Source: Streptacidiphilus sp. PB12-B1b (GTDB lineage: Bacteria > Actinomycetota > Actinomycetes > Streptomycetales > Streptomycetaceae). From it: DNA of 64,000 nt. Position 1 is the first letter of the stretch; the number at the start of each line of letters is the position of its first letter. The notes below the pieces were generated by a model. That model searched no databases and was not told the origin of the DNA. It saw only the letters and a program-made list of their open reading frames with translations. The translations under genes were made by a program, and so were the position numbers. The stretch covers positions 2,046,001 through 2,110,000 of the forward strand of contig NZ_CP048405.1 of the NCBI RefSeq assembly GCF_014084125.1. The letters are read 5' to 3'. Of this stretch, positions 46,843 through 55,991 are shown piece by piece.

Positions 46843-49800
46843 TCAGGCCGTGGTCGCCCAGACCCCCGGGCCGAGCAGGCTCTTGATGTCGCTGGCGAAG
46901 CCGCTCTCCGGATCGACCAGGAAGCCCAGCTCGAACAGCACGTTCCGGCTGTGTCCGGACATCAGCAGCCGGACCGGCACATCCCCCGGATGGGCGCGCA
47001 TGGTCCGCTTCAGCTCGGCCACCAGCCTGGGGTTGATCTTGCGCTCCGGGATGTTCAGCTGGATCGGCGGCTTGCCGCCGTGCTCGGCCGAGGAGATGTC
47101 CACCGGCTGCATCTCCTCGCCGAAGATGCTGATCGCGCCGTCGCGCTCGTTCAGCCGCCCGCGCACCGAGATGACGTTGTCCTCGATCAGCTCGTGCGCG
47201 ACCAGTTGGTACGCCTTGGGGAAGTAGAGCACCTCCACCGAGCCGTCGCGGTCGGCGATGGTGATGATCGCCCAGGGGTTGCCGGCCTTGTTGATCCGCC
47301 GGTCGACCGAGGTGATCAGCCCGCACAGCTTGACGTAGCCCTCGGTGCGGCCCGAGCCCAGCAGGTCCGCGATGGAGGTGTCCCGGTTGCGGGAGAGGAT
47401 GTGCTCGGCGCCGTCCAGCGGGTGGCTGGAGACGTACAGGCCGAGCATCTCGCGCTCCAGGCTGAGCAGGTGCTTGCGCGGCCACTCGCGCTCGTCGAGG
47501 GTGAAGTCCAGCCCGATCGAGGGCGCGTCCCCGACCCCGGTGTCCATCGAGCCGAACAGGTCGTCCTGGCCGATCGCCTGCTGCTTCTTCAGGCTGGTCA
47601 CCGAGTCGATCGCGGTCTCGCAGACGGCGACCAGGCTCTGCCGGGTGTGCCCGAGCGAGTCGAACGCCCCGGCCTTGATCAGCGAGTCGACGGTGCGCTT
47701 GTTGCACACCACCAGCTCCACCTTGTCCAGGAAGTCCGCGAAGGAGGTGTACTTGCCCTTCTCCGAGCGGGTCTTGACGAGGGATTCGATGACCGGGATG
47801 CCGACGTTGCGGACCGCCTTCAGGCCGAAGCGCACCGAGTCGCCGACGGCGGTGAAGTCGACCACCGACTCGTTGACGTCCGGGGACAGGATCTTGATGC
47901 CCAGTCGGCGGCACTCGGCCAGGTAGACCGCCATCTTGTCCTTGTCGTCGGACACCGAGGTGAGCAGCGCGGCCATGTACTCGGCCGGGTAGTTGGCCTT
48001 GAGGAAGGCGGTCCAGTAGGAGACCAGGCCGTACGCGGCGGAGTGCGACTTGTTGAAGGCGTAGCCGGCGAAGGGGACCAGGACGTCCCAGACCGCCTGG
48101 ATGGCCTCGTCGGAGTAGCCGCGCTCCTGGCAGCCCGCGTGGAAGGGCACGAACTCCTTCTCCAGCACCTCCTTCTTCTTCTTGCCCATGGCCCGGCGGA
48201 GCAGGTCGGCCTGGCCCAGGCTGTAGCCGGCCAGCACCTGCGCGGCGCGCTGCACCTGCTCCTGGTAGACGATCAGGCCGTAGGTCGGGCCGAGGACCTC
48301 CTTGAGCGGCTCCTCCAGCTCCGGGTGGATCGGCGTGATCTCCTGCATGGCGTTCTTGCGGAGCGCGTAGTTGGTGTGCGAGTTCATGCCCATCGGGCCG
48401 GGCCGGTAGAGCGCCGAGACGGCGGAGATGTCGGCGAACTCGGTCGGCTTCATCAGCTTCAGCAGCGCCCGCATGGGCCCGCCGTCCAGCTGGAACACGC
48501 CCAGGGTGTCGCCGCGGGCCAGCAGCTCGTACGTGGTGGGGTCGTCGATCGGGATCTTCTCGGTGTCGACCTCGACGCCCCGGTTGGCCTGGATGATCTT
48601 GATGGCATGGTCGATGATCCCCAGGTTCCGCAGACCCAGGAAGTCCATCTTGATCAGGCCCATCTCCTCGCACTGCGGGTACGAGAAGCCGGTGATGATC
48701 ACCCCGTCCTTGTCCCGCTTGTGCAGCGGGATCAGGTCCAGCAGCGGGGCGGAGGAGAGGATCACCGCGGCGGCGTGCACGCCGGTGCCCCGGGTCAGGC
48801 CCTCGATGCCCTTGCCGGTGTCGATGATCTTCCGGACGTCCGGCTCGTTCTCGTACATCGCCCGGATCTCGCCGCCCTCGGAGTACCGCGGGTGCGACTC
48901 GTCGAACAGCGCGTACAGCGGGACGCCCTTGCCCATGACGTCCGGCGGCATCGCCTTGGTGATCCGGTCGCCCATGGAGAAGGGGTAGCCGAGGATGCGG
49001 TTGGCGTCCTTGACGGCGGCCTTGGCCTTGATCGTGCCGAAGGTGTTGACCTGCGCGGTGTACGCCTCGCCGTACTTCTCGGTGACGTAGCGCACCATCT
49101 GGTCGCGCTGGCGGTCGTCGAAGTCGATGTCGACGTCGGGCGGGTTGATCCGCTCCGGGTTGAGGAAGCGCTCGAACAGCAGGTCGTGCTCGAGCGGGTC
49201 CAGCTCGGTGATCCGGGTCAGGTAGGCCACGATCGAGCCGGCCGCCGAGCCTCGGCCCGGGCCCACCGGGATGCCGTTGTCGCGGGCGTACTGGCAGATG
49301 TCCGCGACCACGAGGAAGTAGGCGTCGAAGCCCATCGGCGAGATGACGCCCATCTCCAGCTCGATCCGGTCCAGCACCTCCTGGCTCGGGTTGTCGCCGT
49401 AGCGCCGGGGCAGCCCCTCCGCGATCTTGTGCCGCAGCCAGGACGCCTGGGTCTCGCCCTCCGGCACGTCGAACTGCGGCATCCGGTCGACGTAGGTGAA
49501 CACCTCGTCGTACGGCTGGATGCGCTCGCCGATGGCCAGGGTGTTGTCGCAGGCCTCCGGCAGCTCCCGGAACAGCTCGCGCATCTCCTCCGGGGTCTTG
49601 ATGTAGTAGCCGGAGCCGTTGAACTTGAAGCGGTTCGGGTCGTCCTTGTTCTTGCCCACGCCCACGCACAGCAGGTTGTCGTGCGCGTCGGCCTGGTCCT
49701 CGGTGACGTAGTGCGAGTCGTTGGTCGCCAGGAGCGGGATGTTCAGCTGCTTCGCCAGCCGCAGCAGGTCCTCGCGGACGCTGCGCTCGATGTCCAGGCC

Positions 49801-50400
49801 GTGGTCCATCAGCTCCAGGAAGTAGTTCTCCTTCCCGAAGATCTGCTGGTACGCGTCGGCGGCCTTCACCGCCTCGTCGTACTGGCCCAGCCGCAGCCGG
49901 GTCTGCACCTCGCCCGAGGGGCAGCCGGTGGTGGCGATGATGCCCTTGGCGTGCTGTGAGATCAGCTCGCGGTCCATCCGGGGCTTCATGTAGTAGCCCT
50001 CCATGGACGCCAGCGAGGAGAGCCGGAACAGGTTCCGCAAGCCGTCGGCGTTCTCCGCCCACATGGTCATGTGGGTGTAGCGCCCGCCGCCGGAGACGTC
50101 CTTGCCGCCCTCGCCGTCCGCGCTGGCGACCCGCTGCCCGCCCGGGGCCCAGAACACCTGCTTCTTGTGGAACCGGGACTCCGGCGCGACGTACGCCTCG
50201 ATCCCGATGATCGGCTTGACGGCGGTCTTCTTGGCGATCTGCTGGAACTCGTACGCCCCGAACATGTTGCCGTGGTCGCTCATCGCCACCGCGGGCATGC
50301 CCTGCCGCTCGACCTCGGCGATGAGCTTGCCGTTCTTGGCGGCCCCGTCCAGCATCGAGTACTCGGTGTGTACATGCAGGTGAACGAAGCTGTCGGCCAC
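46843..50400 (-). CDS. dnaE: DNA polymerase III alpha subunit DnaE
   Basis: A 1185-residue replicative polymerase. The N-terminal PHP domain begins VHLHVHTEYSMLDGAAK; the polymerase core shows GPGRGSAAGSIVAYL and the catalytic aspartates in PDVDIDFDDRQRD; later come the helix-hairpin-helix and OB-fold domains (VKLCGLITSVDRR, AIITIADRDGSVEVLYFP). Size and domain set match DnaE1, the essential actinobacterial replicase, rather than the shorter ImuC/DnaE2. GTG start at 50400 with GGAG upstream. Confidence 0.97.
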   Translation of the reverse strand: MADSFVHLHVHTEYSMLDGAAKNGKLIAEVERQGMPAVAMSDHGNMFGAYEFQQIAKKTAVKPIIGIEAYVAPESRFHKKQVFWAPGGQRVASADGEGGKDVSGGGRYTHMTMWAENADGLRNLFRLSSLASMEGYYMKPRMDRELISQHAKGIIATTGCPSGEVQTRLRLGQYDEAVKAADAYQQIFGKENYFLELMDHGLDIERSVREDLLRLAKQLNIPLLATNDSHYVTEDQADAHDNLLCVGVGKNKDDPNRFKFNGSGYYIKTPEEMRELFRELPEACDNTLAIGERIQPYDEVFTYVDRMPQFDVPEGETQASWLRHKIAEGLPRRYGDNPSQEVLDRIELEMGVISPMGFDAYFLVVADICQYARDNGIPVGPGRGSAAGSIVAYLTRITELDPLEHDLLFERFLNPERINPPDVDIDFDDRQRDQMVRYVTEKYGEAYTAQVNTFGTIKAKAAVKDANRILGYPFSMGDRITKAMPPDVMGKGVPLYALFDESHPRYSEGGEIRAMYENEPDVRKIIDTGKGIEGLTRGTGVHAAAVILSSAPLLDLIPLHKRDKDGVIITGFSYPQCEEMGLIKMDFLGLRNLGIIDHAIKIIQANRGVEVDTEKIPIDDPTTYELLARGDTLGVFQLDGGPMRALLKLMKPTEFADISAVSALYRPGPMGMNSHTNYALRKNAMQEITPIHPELEEPLKEVLGPTYGLIVYQEQVQRAAQVLAGYSLGQADLLRRAMGKKKKEVLEKEFVPFHAGCQERGYSDEAIQAVWDVLVPFAGYAFNKSHSAAYGLVSYWTAFLKANYPAEYMAALLTSVSDDKDKMAVYLAECRRLGIKILSPDVNESVVDFTAVGDSVRFGLKAVRNVGIPVIESLVKTRSEKGKYTSFADFLDKVELVVCNKRTVDSLIKAGAFDSLGHTRQSLVAVCETAIDSVTSLKKQQAIGQDDLFGSMDTGVGDAPSIGLDFTLDEREWPRKHLLSLEREMLGLYVSSHPLDGAEHILSRNRDTSIADLLGSGRTEGYVKLCGLITSVDRRINKAGNPWAIITIADRDGSVEVLYFPKAYQLVAHELIEDNVISVRGRLNERDGAISIFGEEMQPVDISSAEHGGKPPIQLNIPERKINPRLVAELKRTMRAHPGDVPVRLLMSGHSRNVLFELGFLVDPESGFASDIKSLLGPGVWATTA

Positions 50401-50458
50401 GGTACGGGCACTCCTTGGGCTGAGTCCGAAGCGGGGAAGCCTCTACCCTAGCGCGGCC

Positions 50459-51151
50459 CTACGGCGTCTCGCGGCGCTCCGGGCGGGGCTCCTCGCGCAG
50501 CTGCGGACGGTCCGGGTGCGGATCCGCGGGCAGCTCCGGGAACGGCTCCGCGGCCGGCTCCCCGTCGTCCTCCCGGTACTCCGGGAGCGCCGCGGGCTTG
50601 GGGGTGAACAGGCCGGTCAGCGCCACCAGCGCCAGCAGCGAGGCGGCCGGCCAGGCCAGCAGGACGCCCTTGGCGGTCAGCGCCAGCGGGCCGTAGAAGG
50701 TCCGGCCCAGCGGCACCGACTTGGCGGTGGCGACGATGTTGCCGCTCGGGCCCAGCGCCACGCCGAGCTTCCAGGCGACGTACCCGCCCGCCAGGCCGCC
50801 CAGGGCCAGCCCGACCGCCACCGCGATCCCGCCCTGCCGGGCGCGCGAGCGCCAGTACGCCAGGCCGCCGGTGAGCAGGCCGCAGACCAGGCCGATGCCG
50901 GCGAAGTACAGGTCGGCCGAGATCGACTGCTCGCCCTCCGGGTCCAGCAGGTAGATGTCGCTGCTGTCCGCGTACAGCGGCACCTTCGGCGCCACCCAGT
51001 GCCACACCAGGCCCATCACCAGGCCCAGCAGGGCGGATCCGGCCACCAGCGCCAGGCCGACGAGCAGCTCGGTCCGCAGGGCGCGGGCGGATGGCCGGGC
51101 CCGGCGGGGGGCCTCGGTCTCGGTCTCGGGGTCCGTGTTCGGTGCGGTCAC
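50459..51151 (-). CDS. DUF2567-like membrane protein
   Basis: A 230-residue protein with four hydrophobic helices (LLVGLALVAGSALLGLVMG, LYFAGIGLVCGLLTGGLAY, IAVAVGLALGGLAGGYVAW, LLAWPAASLLALVALTG) and an acidic Pro/Glu tail. The periplasmic stretch WVAPKVPLYADSS followed by ISADLYF is reminiscent of DUF2567 proteins near dnaE in streptomycetes. Function unknown. It starts 22 bp from the ABC permease stop and probably shares its transcript. Confidence 0.65.
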   Translation of the reverse strand: MTAPNTDPETETEAPRRARPSARALRTELLVGLALVAGSALLGLVMGLVWHWVAPKVPLYADSSDIYLLDPEGEQSISADLYFAGIGLVCGLLTGGLAYWRSRARQGGIAVAVGLALGGLAGGYVAWKLGVALGPSGNIVATAKSVPLGRTFYGPLALTAKGVLLAWPAASLLALVALTGLFTPKPAALPEYREDDGEPAAEPFPELPADPHPDRPQLREEPRPERRETP

Positions 51152-51172
51152 GGCGTCATCGTCCCACGGACC

Positions 51173-51970
51173 TCAGGCCCTGGTCGCGGCGCGTCGGTAG
51201 GCCCAGGTGGCCAGCGCCAGCGAGGCCGCCCCGACCACCGCGCAGACGGTCAGGTCGGCGCCGACCGCCGCCCAGTCCGGACGCGCGGCGAAGGTCCGGG
51301 CCAGCGCGTCCACGCCGTAGGTCGAGGGCAGCAGGTCGCGCAGCCAGCGGATCGGCTCGGGCATGTGGCTCGGCGGCAGCACGCCCAGCAGCAGCGCCGC
51401 CGACATCCCCAGCTGGCCCAGCAGGGTGGCGATCTCCTGCCGGTCGGCCAGCAGCCCGCAGGCCGCGCCGACCCCGGACAGCGCCGCCCCGGACAGCGGC
51501 ACCACCAGCAGCAGCACCCACAGGTGCAGCCAGGACAGCTGGAACAGGACGCAGCCCGCCGCCGCCGTCAGCAGCGTCCCCGGCACGGTGAACGAGGCGT
51601 ACGCCCCGGCCGTCCCCAGCACCACCGCGGCGGCCGGGACCGGCAGCGTCGCGTAGTGGTCCAGCCCGCCGGAGGCCTGCAGCCGGCCGAAGTACTGGGC
51701 CAGCAGGTTCAGCGCCACGAACGCCACCACCAGCACGCTGGAGCCGGCCACCACGTCCCGGGCCGCGCCGGTGTCGGCCGGACCGGTGCCGACGACGCCG
51801 CGCATCATCACCATGATCCCCAGCGACTGGAAGGTGGCCACGAACAGCAGCGGGATCCGGGACACCCGGGCGCGGGACAGCTGCGCCCGGTAGACCGCGC
51901 CGAGCGCGGGCAGCAGCGCCGCCCGGGGGGCCAGCTCGACGGTTCTGGCCGGGATTGCCGTGGTCGTCAT
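51173..51970 (-). CDS. ABC-2 type transporter permease
   Basis: A 265-residue membrane protein with six hydrophobic segments, among them IPLLFVATFQSLGIMVMM, VVAGSSVLVVAFVALNLLAQ and LHLWVLLLVVPLSGAALSG, and the ABC-2 late motif LRDLLPSTYGVDALART. It would form the channel of an exporter with the ATPase encoded just upstream, whose stop overlaps this ATG (ATGA). Substrate unknown; multidrug or antibiotic export is typical for the class. Confidence 0.9.
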   Translation of the reverse strand: MTTTAIPARTVELAPRAALLPALGAVYRAQLSRARVSRIPLLFVATFQSLGIMVMMRGVVGTGPADTGAARDVVAGSSVLVVAFVALNLLAQYFGRLQASGGLDHYATLPVPAAAVVLGTAGAYASFTVPGTLLTAAAGCVLFQLSWLHLWVLLLVVPLSGAALSGVGAACGLLADRQEIATLLGQLGMSAALLLGVLPPSHMPEPIRWLRDLLPSTYGVDALARTFAARPDWAAVGADLTVCAVVGAASLALATWAYRRAATRA

Positions 51971-52959
51971 TTCACGAGTCCTTCGTGGCGTCCGCCGAGC
52001 AGCAGGTACACGTCCTCCAGGCCGGGCGTGCTGAGTGAGAAGTCGTCCAGGGCGGCGAAGGCCGGGCCGGTGGTGACCCGGGCGACCAGCTCGCGGGCCT
52101 CCTCGGGGTCGGCGCGGACGGTCCACCGCCGCCCCGAGCGTACGGCGCGCCCGGCCAGCGCGGCCACCAGCGGCAGCCCCATCGGCGGCTCCTCGCGCCA
52201 GACCAGGTCCAGCCGGACGTCGCCGTCCACCAGCGCCTTGAGGCCGCCGGGCGTGTCGCAGGCGATGATCCGGCCCTCGTCGACCACCGCGACCCGGTCC
52301 AGCACCGTCTCCGCCTCGATCACGTTGTGGGTGACCAGGATCACGGTGGTGCCGCTGCTCTCCCGGCGGCGCTCCACCGCCGACCACACCGCGCGCCGGG
52401 CCACCGGGTCCATGCCGGTGGTCGGCTCGTCCAGGACCAGCAGCCGCCGCTCGCCGACCAGCGCGGTGGCGAAGCAGGCCAGTCGGCGCTGGCCGCCGGA
52501 GAGCCTGCCCAGGGTGCGCTGCGCGATCGGCTCCAGCGCCAGCTCGTCCAGGACCGCGTCGCGCGCGGCCCGGGCCTGCGGCGTGCCCAGGCCGCGCAGC
52601 CGGGCGGTGGTCTCCACGGCCAGGGACACGGTCAGCTCGTCCAGCGCGGTGGACTCCTGGCCGAGGTAGGCCAGCAGCCGGGAGGCGCGCTCGGGGTGGC
52701 GCACGATGTCGTGGCCGAGGAGGTCGATGCTGCCGCTGTCGGGCCGCAGCAGCCCGGTGAGCTGGCGCACCAGGGTGGACTTGCCCGCGCCGTTCGGCCC
52801 GAGCAGCCCGAAGACCTCGCCGCGCCGCACGTCCAGCGAGATCCCGGCGTTGGCGCGGACCTTCTGCGCCTTGGCGCCGCGCCCGCTGCGGTAGGTCTTG
52901 ACGAGGTCCCGGACGCGGCAGCAGCTGTCGTCCGTCTCCACGTTCTCCCTGCGCATCAC
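51967..52959 (-). CDS. ABC transporter ATP-binding protein
   Basis: A 330-residue DrrA-like ATPase: Walker A GLLGPNGAGKSTLVRQL, signature LSGGQRRLACFATALVG, Walker B LLVLDEPTTGMDP, H-loop LVTHNVIE, and a C-terminal regulatory extension of about 100 residues. With the permease it forms an exporter. Start GTG 52959 or the next codon ATG 52956; TATCGT lies 8 nt before the GTG on the minus strand, suggesting a leaderless message. Confidence 0.93.
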   Translation of the reverse strand: MMRRENVETDDSCCRVRDLVKTYRSGRGAKAQKVRANAGISLDVRRGEVFGLLGPNGAGKSTLVRQLTGLLRPDSGSIDLLGHDIVRHPERASRLLAYLGQESTALDELTVSLAVETTARLRGLGTPQARAARDAVLDELALEPIAQRTLGRLSGGQRRLACFATALVGERRLLVLDEPTTGMDPVARRAVWSAVERRRESSGTTVILVTHNVIEAETVLDRVAVVDEGRIIACDTPGGLKALVDGDVRLDLVWREEPPMGLPLVAALAGRAVRSGRRWTVRADPEEARELVARVTTGPAFAALDDFSLSTPGLEDVYLLLGGRHEGLVK

Positions 52960-52984
52960 AGGCGACGACGATACAGCGCAGCCG

Positions 52985-54190
52985 TCAGTGCTCCGCTCCC
53001 ACGCCCTCGCCGCCGGGGACGCGCGCGGCGATCTCCCGCCAGAAGCCGGCCCGGATGGCGTACCGGTCGTGCTCGTCGATCTGGTCGTCCTTGTGCGCGA
53101 GCAGGCCGAAGCGGGCGGCGTAGCGCAGCAGCTCGCCGTCGACCCGGTGCGGGATGCGCGGGTAGTCGGTCCACAGCGCGGAGAGCCGGGCGGTGTCGCC
53201 GAGCCGCTCGGTCCAGCGGTGCGCGAAGACCTGACCGACCTCGGTGGGGTCGCCGCCGATGGCGGTGATGTCCTCCTCGCGGTCGGCCCACTTCTGCTCG
53301 GCGGTGGTCAGCTGGGTCAGCGTGGGCAGGCCGTCGGCGGCGCCGCCGCTCTCCGAGGCGCGGTCAACCCAGCCGCGGTCGGAGGACCAGCGCAGGGTGG
53401 ACGGCGCGGCCGGCTGCGGCGCGGGGGCGGCGGGCAGGGCGCGCCCGAGGCCGTCGGCGATCTCCTTGGGGGTGGGCACCCGGTGCGGCGCGGGCTTGGC
53501 GTCGTCCTCGGCCAGGGCGTCCAGCTCGCCCAGCTCCGCCAGCTGGGCGGGGGTGTCCGAGACCGGTTCGACCGGGCGCGGCGCGGAGAGGATCTTGGCG
53601 ATGTCCGGGCGCGGGTCGGCCGGCGGGCAGGGCGGGGCGAGCTCCCGCACCGCCACCGAGCGGGTGATCCACTCCCGGTCCAGCACCCGGCGCTCGTCGG
53701 CCTCGGCGACCAGGTCCTCGGACTGGTTGAAGTCGCCGTCGGCGGCCTGGACCGCCCACAGGTGCACCGCCACGCCGTAGTCCTTGGCGGCGGTCATCCC
53801 CGGCAGCAGGTCGCCGTCGCCGGTGACCAGCACCACGTCGGCGCAGGCCCGGTTGCGGGCCAGCTCGGACAGCTCGGCGTGCATCGCGGCGTCCACGCCC
53901 TTCTGTACCCAGCGGCCGTCGGCGCGGGTCAGCGCGCCCAGCCGGACGGTGACCCGGGGCATCACCCGCAGCCGCCGGTGCTCCGGCATCGGTCTTCGGT
54001 CGGGGGCGGCGTCGAACCAGTAGATCCGCAGCAGCGGCAGCCCGGTCTCGGCCTCGGCCCGCTCCCGCAGCAGGCCGATCAGCTCGGCGTGGTCCACCGA
54101 GATCCGCGACCGCGAGCTCTCCCCGGCGAGCAGGCTCGCCGCGGCCCCGAGCAGGTAGCCGGCATCCACCAGGACGACGCAGCGGTCCAC
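52985..54190 (-). CDS. NYN-domain (PIN-like) putative RNase
   Basis: A 401-residue protein. The N-terminal NYN domain shows the acidic residues of a PIN-like nuclease: VVLVDAGYLLGAAASLL at the start and ADVVLVTGDGDLLPGM around residue 120. The middle is Pro/Ala-rich and acidic; the C-terminal 120 residues are helical with a winged-helix-like region. NYN proteins act in RNA processing. GTG 54190 is preferred over 54199 because GGAAGAGG is 8 nt upstream; the longer open frame is not supported. Confidence 0.85.
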   Translation of the reverse strand: MDRCVVLVDAGYLLGAAASLLAGESSRSRISVDHAELIGLLRERAEAETGLPLLRIYWFDAAPDRRPMPEHRRLRVMPRVTVRLGALTRADGRWVQKGVDAAMHAELSELARNRACADVVLVTGDGDLLPGMTAAKDYGVAVHLWAVQAADGDFNQSEDLVAEADERRVLDREWITRSVAVRELAPPCPPADPRPDIAKILSAPRPVEPVSDTPAQLAELGELDALAEDDAKPAPHRVPTPKEIADGLGRALPAAPAPQPAAPSTLRWSSDRGWVDRASESGGAADGLPTLTQLTTAEQKWADREEDITAIGGDPTEVGQVFAHRWTERLGDTARLSALWTDYPRIPHRVDGELLRYAARFGLLAHKDDQIDEHDRYAIRAGFWREIAARVPGGEGVGAEH

Positions 54191-54354
54191 GTCCAACACC
54201 TCTTCCGTTCGGCCCGGCCCAGGAGCGCGGCGATCACCTGCCGGGCTGTTCCGATGCCCATACCCAGCCCGGTGACCGCATATCCGACTCGTACGGGGGA
54301 CAATGGCGGCCGTCCGGCGGAACAGCCGCCGGAGGAGACGGGTGCTCGGAGACC

Positions 54355-55116
54355 ATGCGTAGACGATCAGCGGCACTTCTGGTGTCGGGGGTGCTGGCGG
54401 TGGGCGGAATCCTGCTGCCGTCCATCCAGCAGCAGTCCTCCCACGGCGACACCCGCATCGTCAGGGTCGTGGTCAACGGCGGCCGGTCGATCGTGCTGGG
54501 GCCCACCGGCACCTCGCCGATCAGCTTCAGCATCACCGCCGAGGACAAGTCGGGCATCAGGTCGGTCGACGGCATCGGCCTGTGGAGCGCCAACTACGGC
54601 ATCCTGGTGCCGTCCAAGGCGAGCTGCACGGCGGTGTCGCACACCGAGTCGGTGTGCACCGGGACGTCCTCGGTGAGCGTGCCCGAGCACCAGATCTTCG
54701 ACAACATGGCGGGCTCCTGGTACGTCCAGGCGACCGCGCACGCCAACGACGGCGACAAGCGGACCGAGGACAAGGCCGGCCGGTTCAAGATCCTCAAGCA
54801 GGTGACGGCGACCATCTTCGGGGTGACCGCGCCGGTCGCCAAGGGCGAGCCGTTCACCGTCGGCGGCCAGGTGCTCAAGCCGGACTGGCGCTCGCAGCAG
54901 CTGGTGGCCAACCCGGGGGAGCGGGTCCGGCTGGAGTTCTGCGCCGGCAGCTGCACCCGGCCGACGGTGGTGGCCACCGCCAAGTCGGACACCGCGGGCG
55001 ACCTCACCGCCACCGTCCGGGCGAGCCAGACCGGCACCTACACCTGGGTCGCCCCGGCGACCTTCTGGTCCGCCGAGGCGACCTCCCAGCCGGTGCAGGT
55101 CGAGGTGACCGGCTAG
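54355..55116 (+). CDS. Secreted beta-rich protein of unknown function
   Basis: A 253-residue protein not assigned to a named family. It begins with a signal peptide (MRRRSAALLVSGVLAVGGILLPS) and then two predicted beta-sandwich modules, residues about 35-145 (TSPISFSITAEDKSG, DNMAGSWYVQATAH) and about 150-250 (KGEPFTVGGQVL). Each module has one cysteine pair (SCTAVSHTESVC; FCAGSC), probably disulfides. Homologous-looking proteins with such modules occur widely in streptomycetes. GGAGGAG lies 26 nt before the ATG, too far to be its usual ribosome-binding site. Confidence 0.75.
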   Translation: MRRRSAALLVSGVLAVGGILLPSIQQQSSHGDTRIVRVVVNGGRSIVLGPTGTSPISFSITAEDKSGIRSVDGIGLWSANYGILVPSKASCTAVSHTESVCTGTSSVSVPEHQIFDNMAGSWYVQATAHANDGDKRTEDKAGRFKILKQVTATIFGVTAPVAKGEPFTVGGQVLKPDWRSQQLVANPGERVRLEFCAGSCTRPTVVATAKSDTAGDLTATVRASQTGTYTWVAPATFWSAEATSQPVQVEVTG

Positions 55117-55141
55117 GGCCAGGTCGGTCGGGGGTGCCCGC

Positions 55142-55852
55142 TCAGTTGGGGTTGAAGGTCTGCCGGGCCAGCTCCACCGCGGGCAGCGAGGGCAGCTTGG
55201 CCAGCACCGCGGTCTCCCGGCGCAGCAGCTCCAGCTCGGCGGCCAGCCGGGTCGAGGCGGTGTCGGCGGCGAGCAGCCGCTGCTTGTCCCCGATCGCCAG
55301 CACCGAGGCGGCGGCCACCAGGTACGACAGCACCATGGGATCGTCCGGCAGCTCCTGCACCCCGGCGACGCTGGCCTCCCGGGCCCCGGCCAGTCGCCGT
55401 TGGTAGGCGCGGAAGGTCCGCTCCACGCCCTGCGCGAGCGCCCCCGCTTCCGCTCCCGGCTCCTCGCTGAGGCGCTCGACCTCGGCGGTCAGATAGGGGC
55501 CGGTGGAGTCGTAGGACAGCGTCCGGAACCGGGTGGTGCCGGTCACCAGCAGGTCGTAGCCGCCGTCCGCGCGGGATTCCACCGAGGCGATCTCGGCGAC
55601 GCAGCCCACGTCGAACAGCGAGCGCGCCGGGTCGCCGCCCAGGCCGGCCAGGGCGGGGTTGCCGCCCTCCACGCCGGTGGGCGCGGTCTCCTGGCCGTCG
55701 CGGATCGCCACCACACCGAACCGGTGCGGCTCGGCGCCTTCCAGCAGGTCCGCGACCAGGCGGCGGAAGCGCTCCTCGAAGACCGACAGGGGCAGCACCA
55801 GGCCCGGGTAGAGCACGGTGCCGAGGGGGAAGAGGGGGAGCCGTTCCGTCAC
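55142..55852 (-). CDS. LON peptidase substrate-binding-domain protein
   Basis: A 236-residue stand-alone LON N-domain protein: [19 protein letters not shown] at the start, [22 protein letters not shown] and [13 protein letters not shown]. No AAA+ or protease domain is present. Such proteins are thought to bind unfolded protein or to act in other adaptors' place, but the role is not known. On the minus strand TACTCT lies 7 nt before the GTG (leaderless configuration). It is divergent from hisD, a conserved arrangement. Confidence 0.88.
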   Translation of the reverse strand: MTERLPLFPLGTVLYPGLVLPLSVFEERFRRLVADLLEGAEPHRFGVVAIRDGQETAPTGVEGGNPALAGLGGDPARSLFDVGCVAEIASVESRADGGYDLLVTGTTRFRTLSYDSTGPYLTAEVERLSEEPGAEAGALAQGVERTFRAYQRRLAGAREASVAGVQELPDDPMVLSYLVAAASVLAIGDKQRLLAADTASTRLAAELELLRRETAVLAKLPSLPAVELARQTFNPN

Positions 55853-55978
55853 GGGCGTAAGAGTACGGCCACTTCGCCCCCCGACGGCTCGCCGGGCGCG
55901 TCCGGCCGGTGCCGCGGCCCCCGTGCCCGGTGGTGTCCCAGAGAGTGGTCAGCACGGACGGGGCCTCCGGGCGCTCCG

Positions 55979-55984
55979 TACACT
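55979..55984 (+). promoter_or_regulatory. -10 box of the his operon
   Basis: TACACT ends 7 nt before the hisD GTG at 55992, so the hisD transcript is probably leaderless. No close -35 match is seen. A leaderless start excludes a classical his leader-peptide attenuator. Confidence 0.5.
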
Positions 55985-55991
55985 GGGGCCT

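Noticed and set aside
46771-49959. 1062-residue plus-strand frame opposite dnaE
   Set aside because: Shadow of the dnaE reading frame, rich in His/Leu/Val/Gln without any motif.
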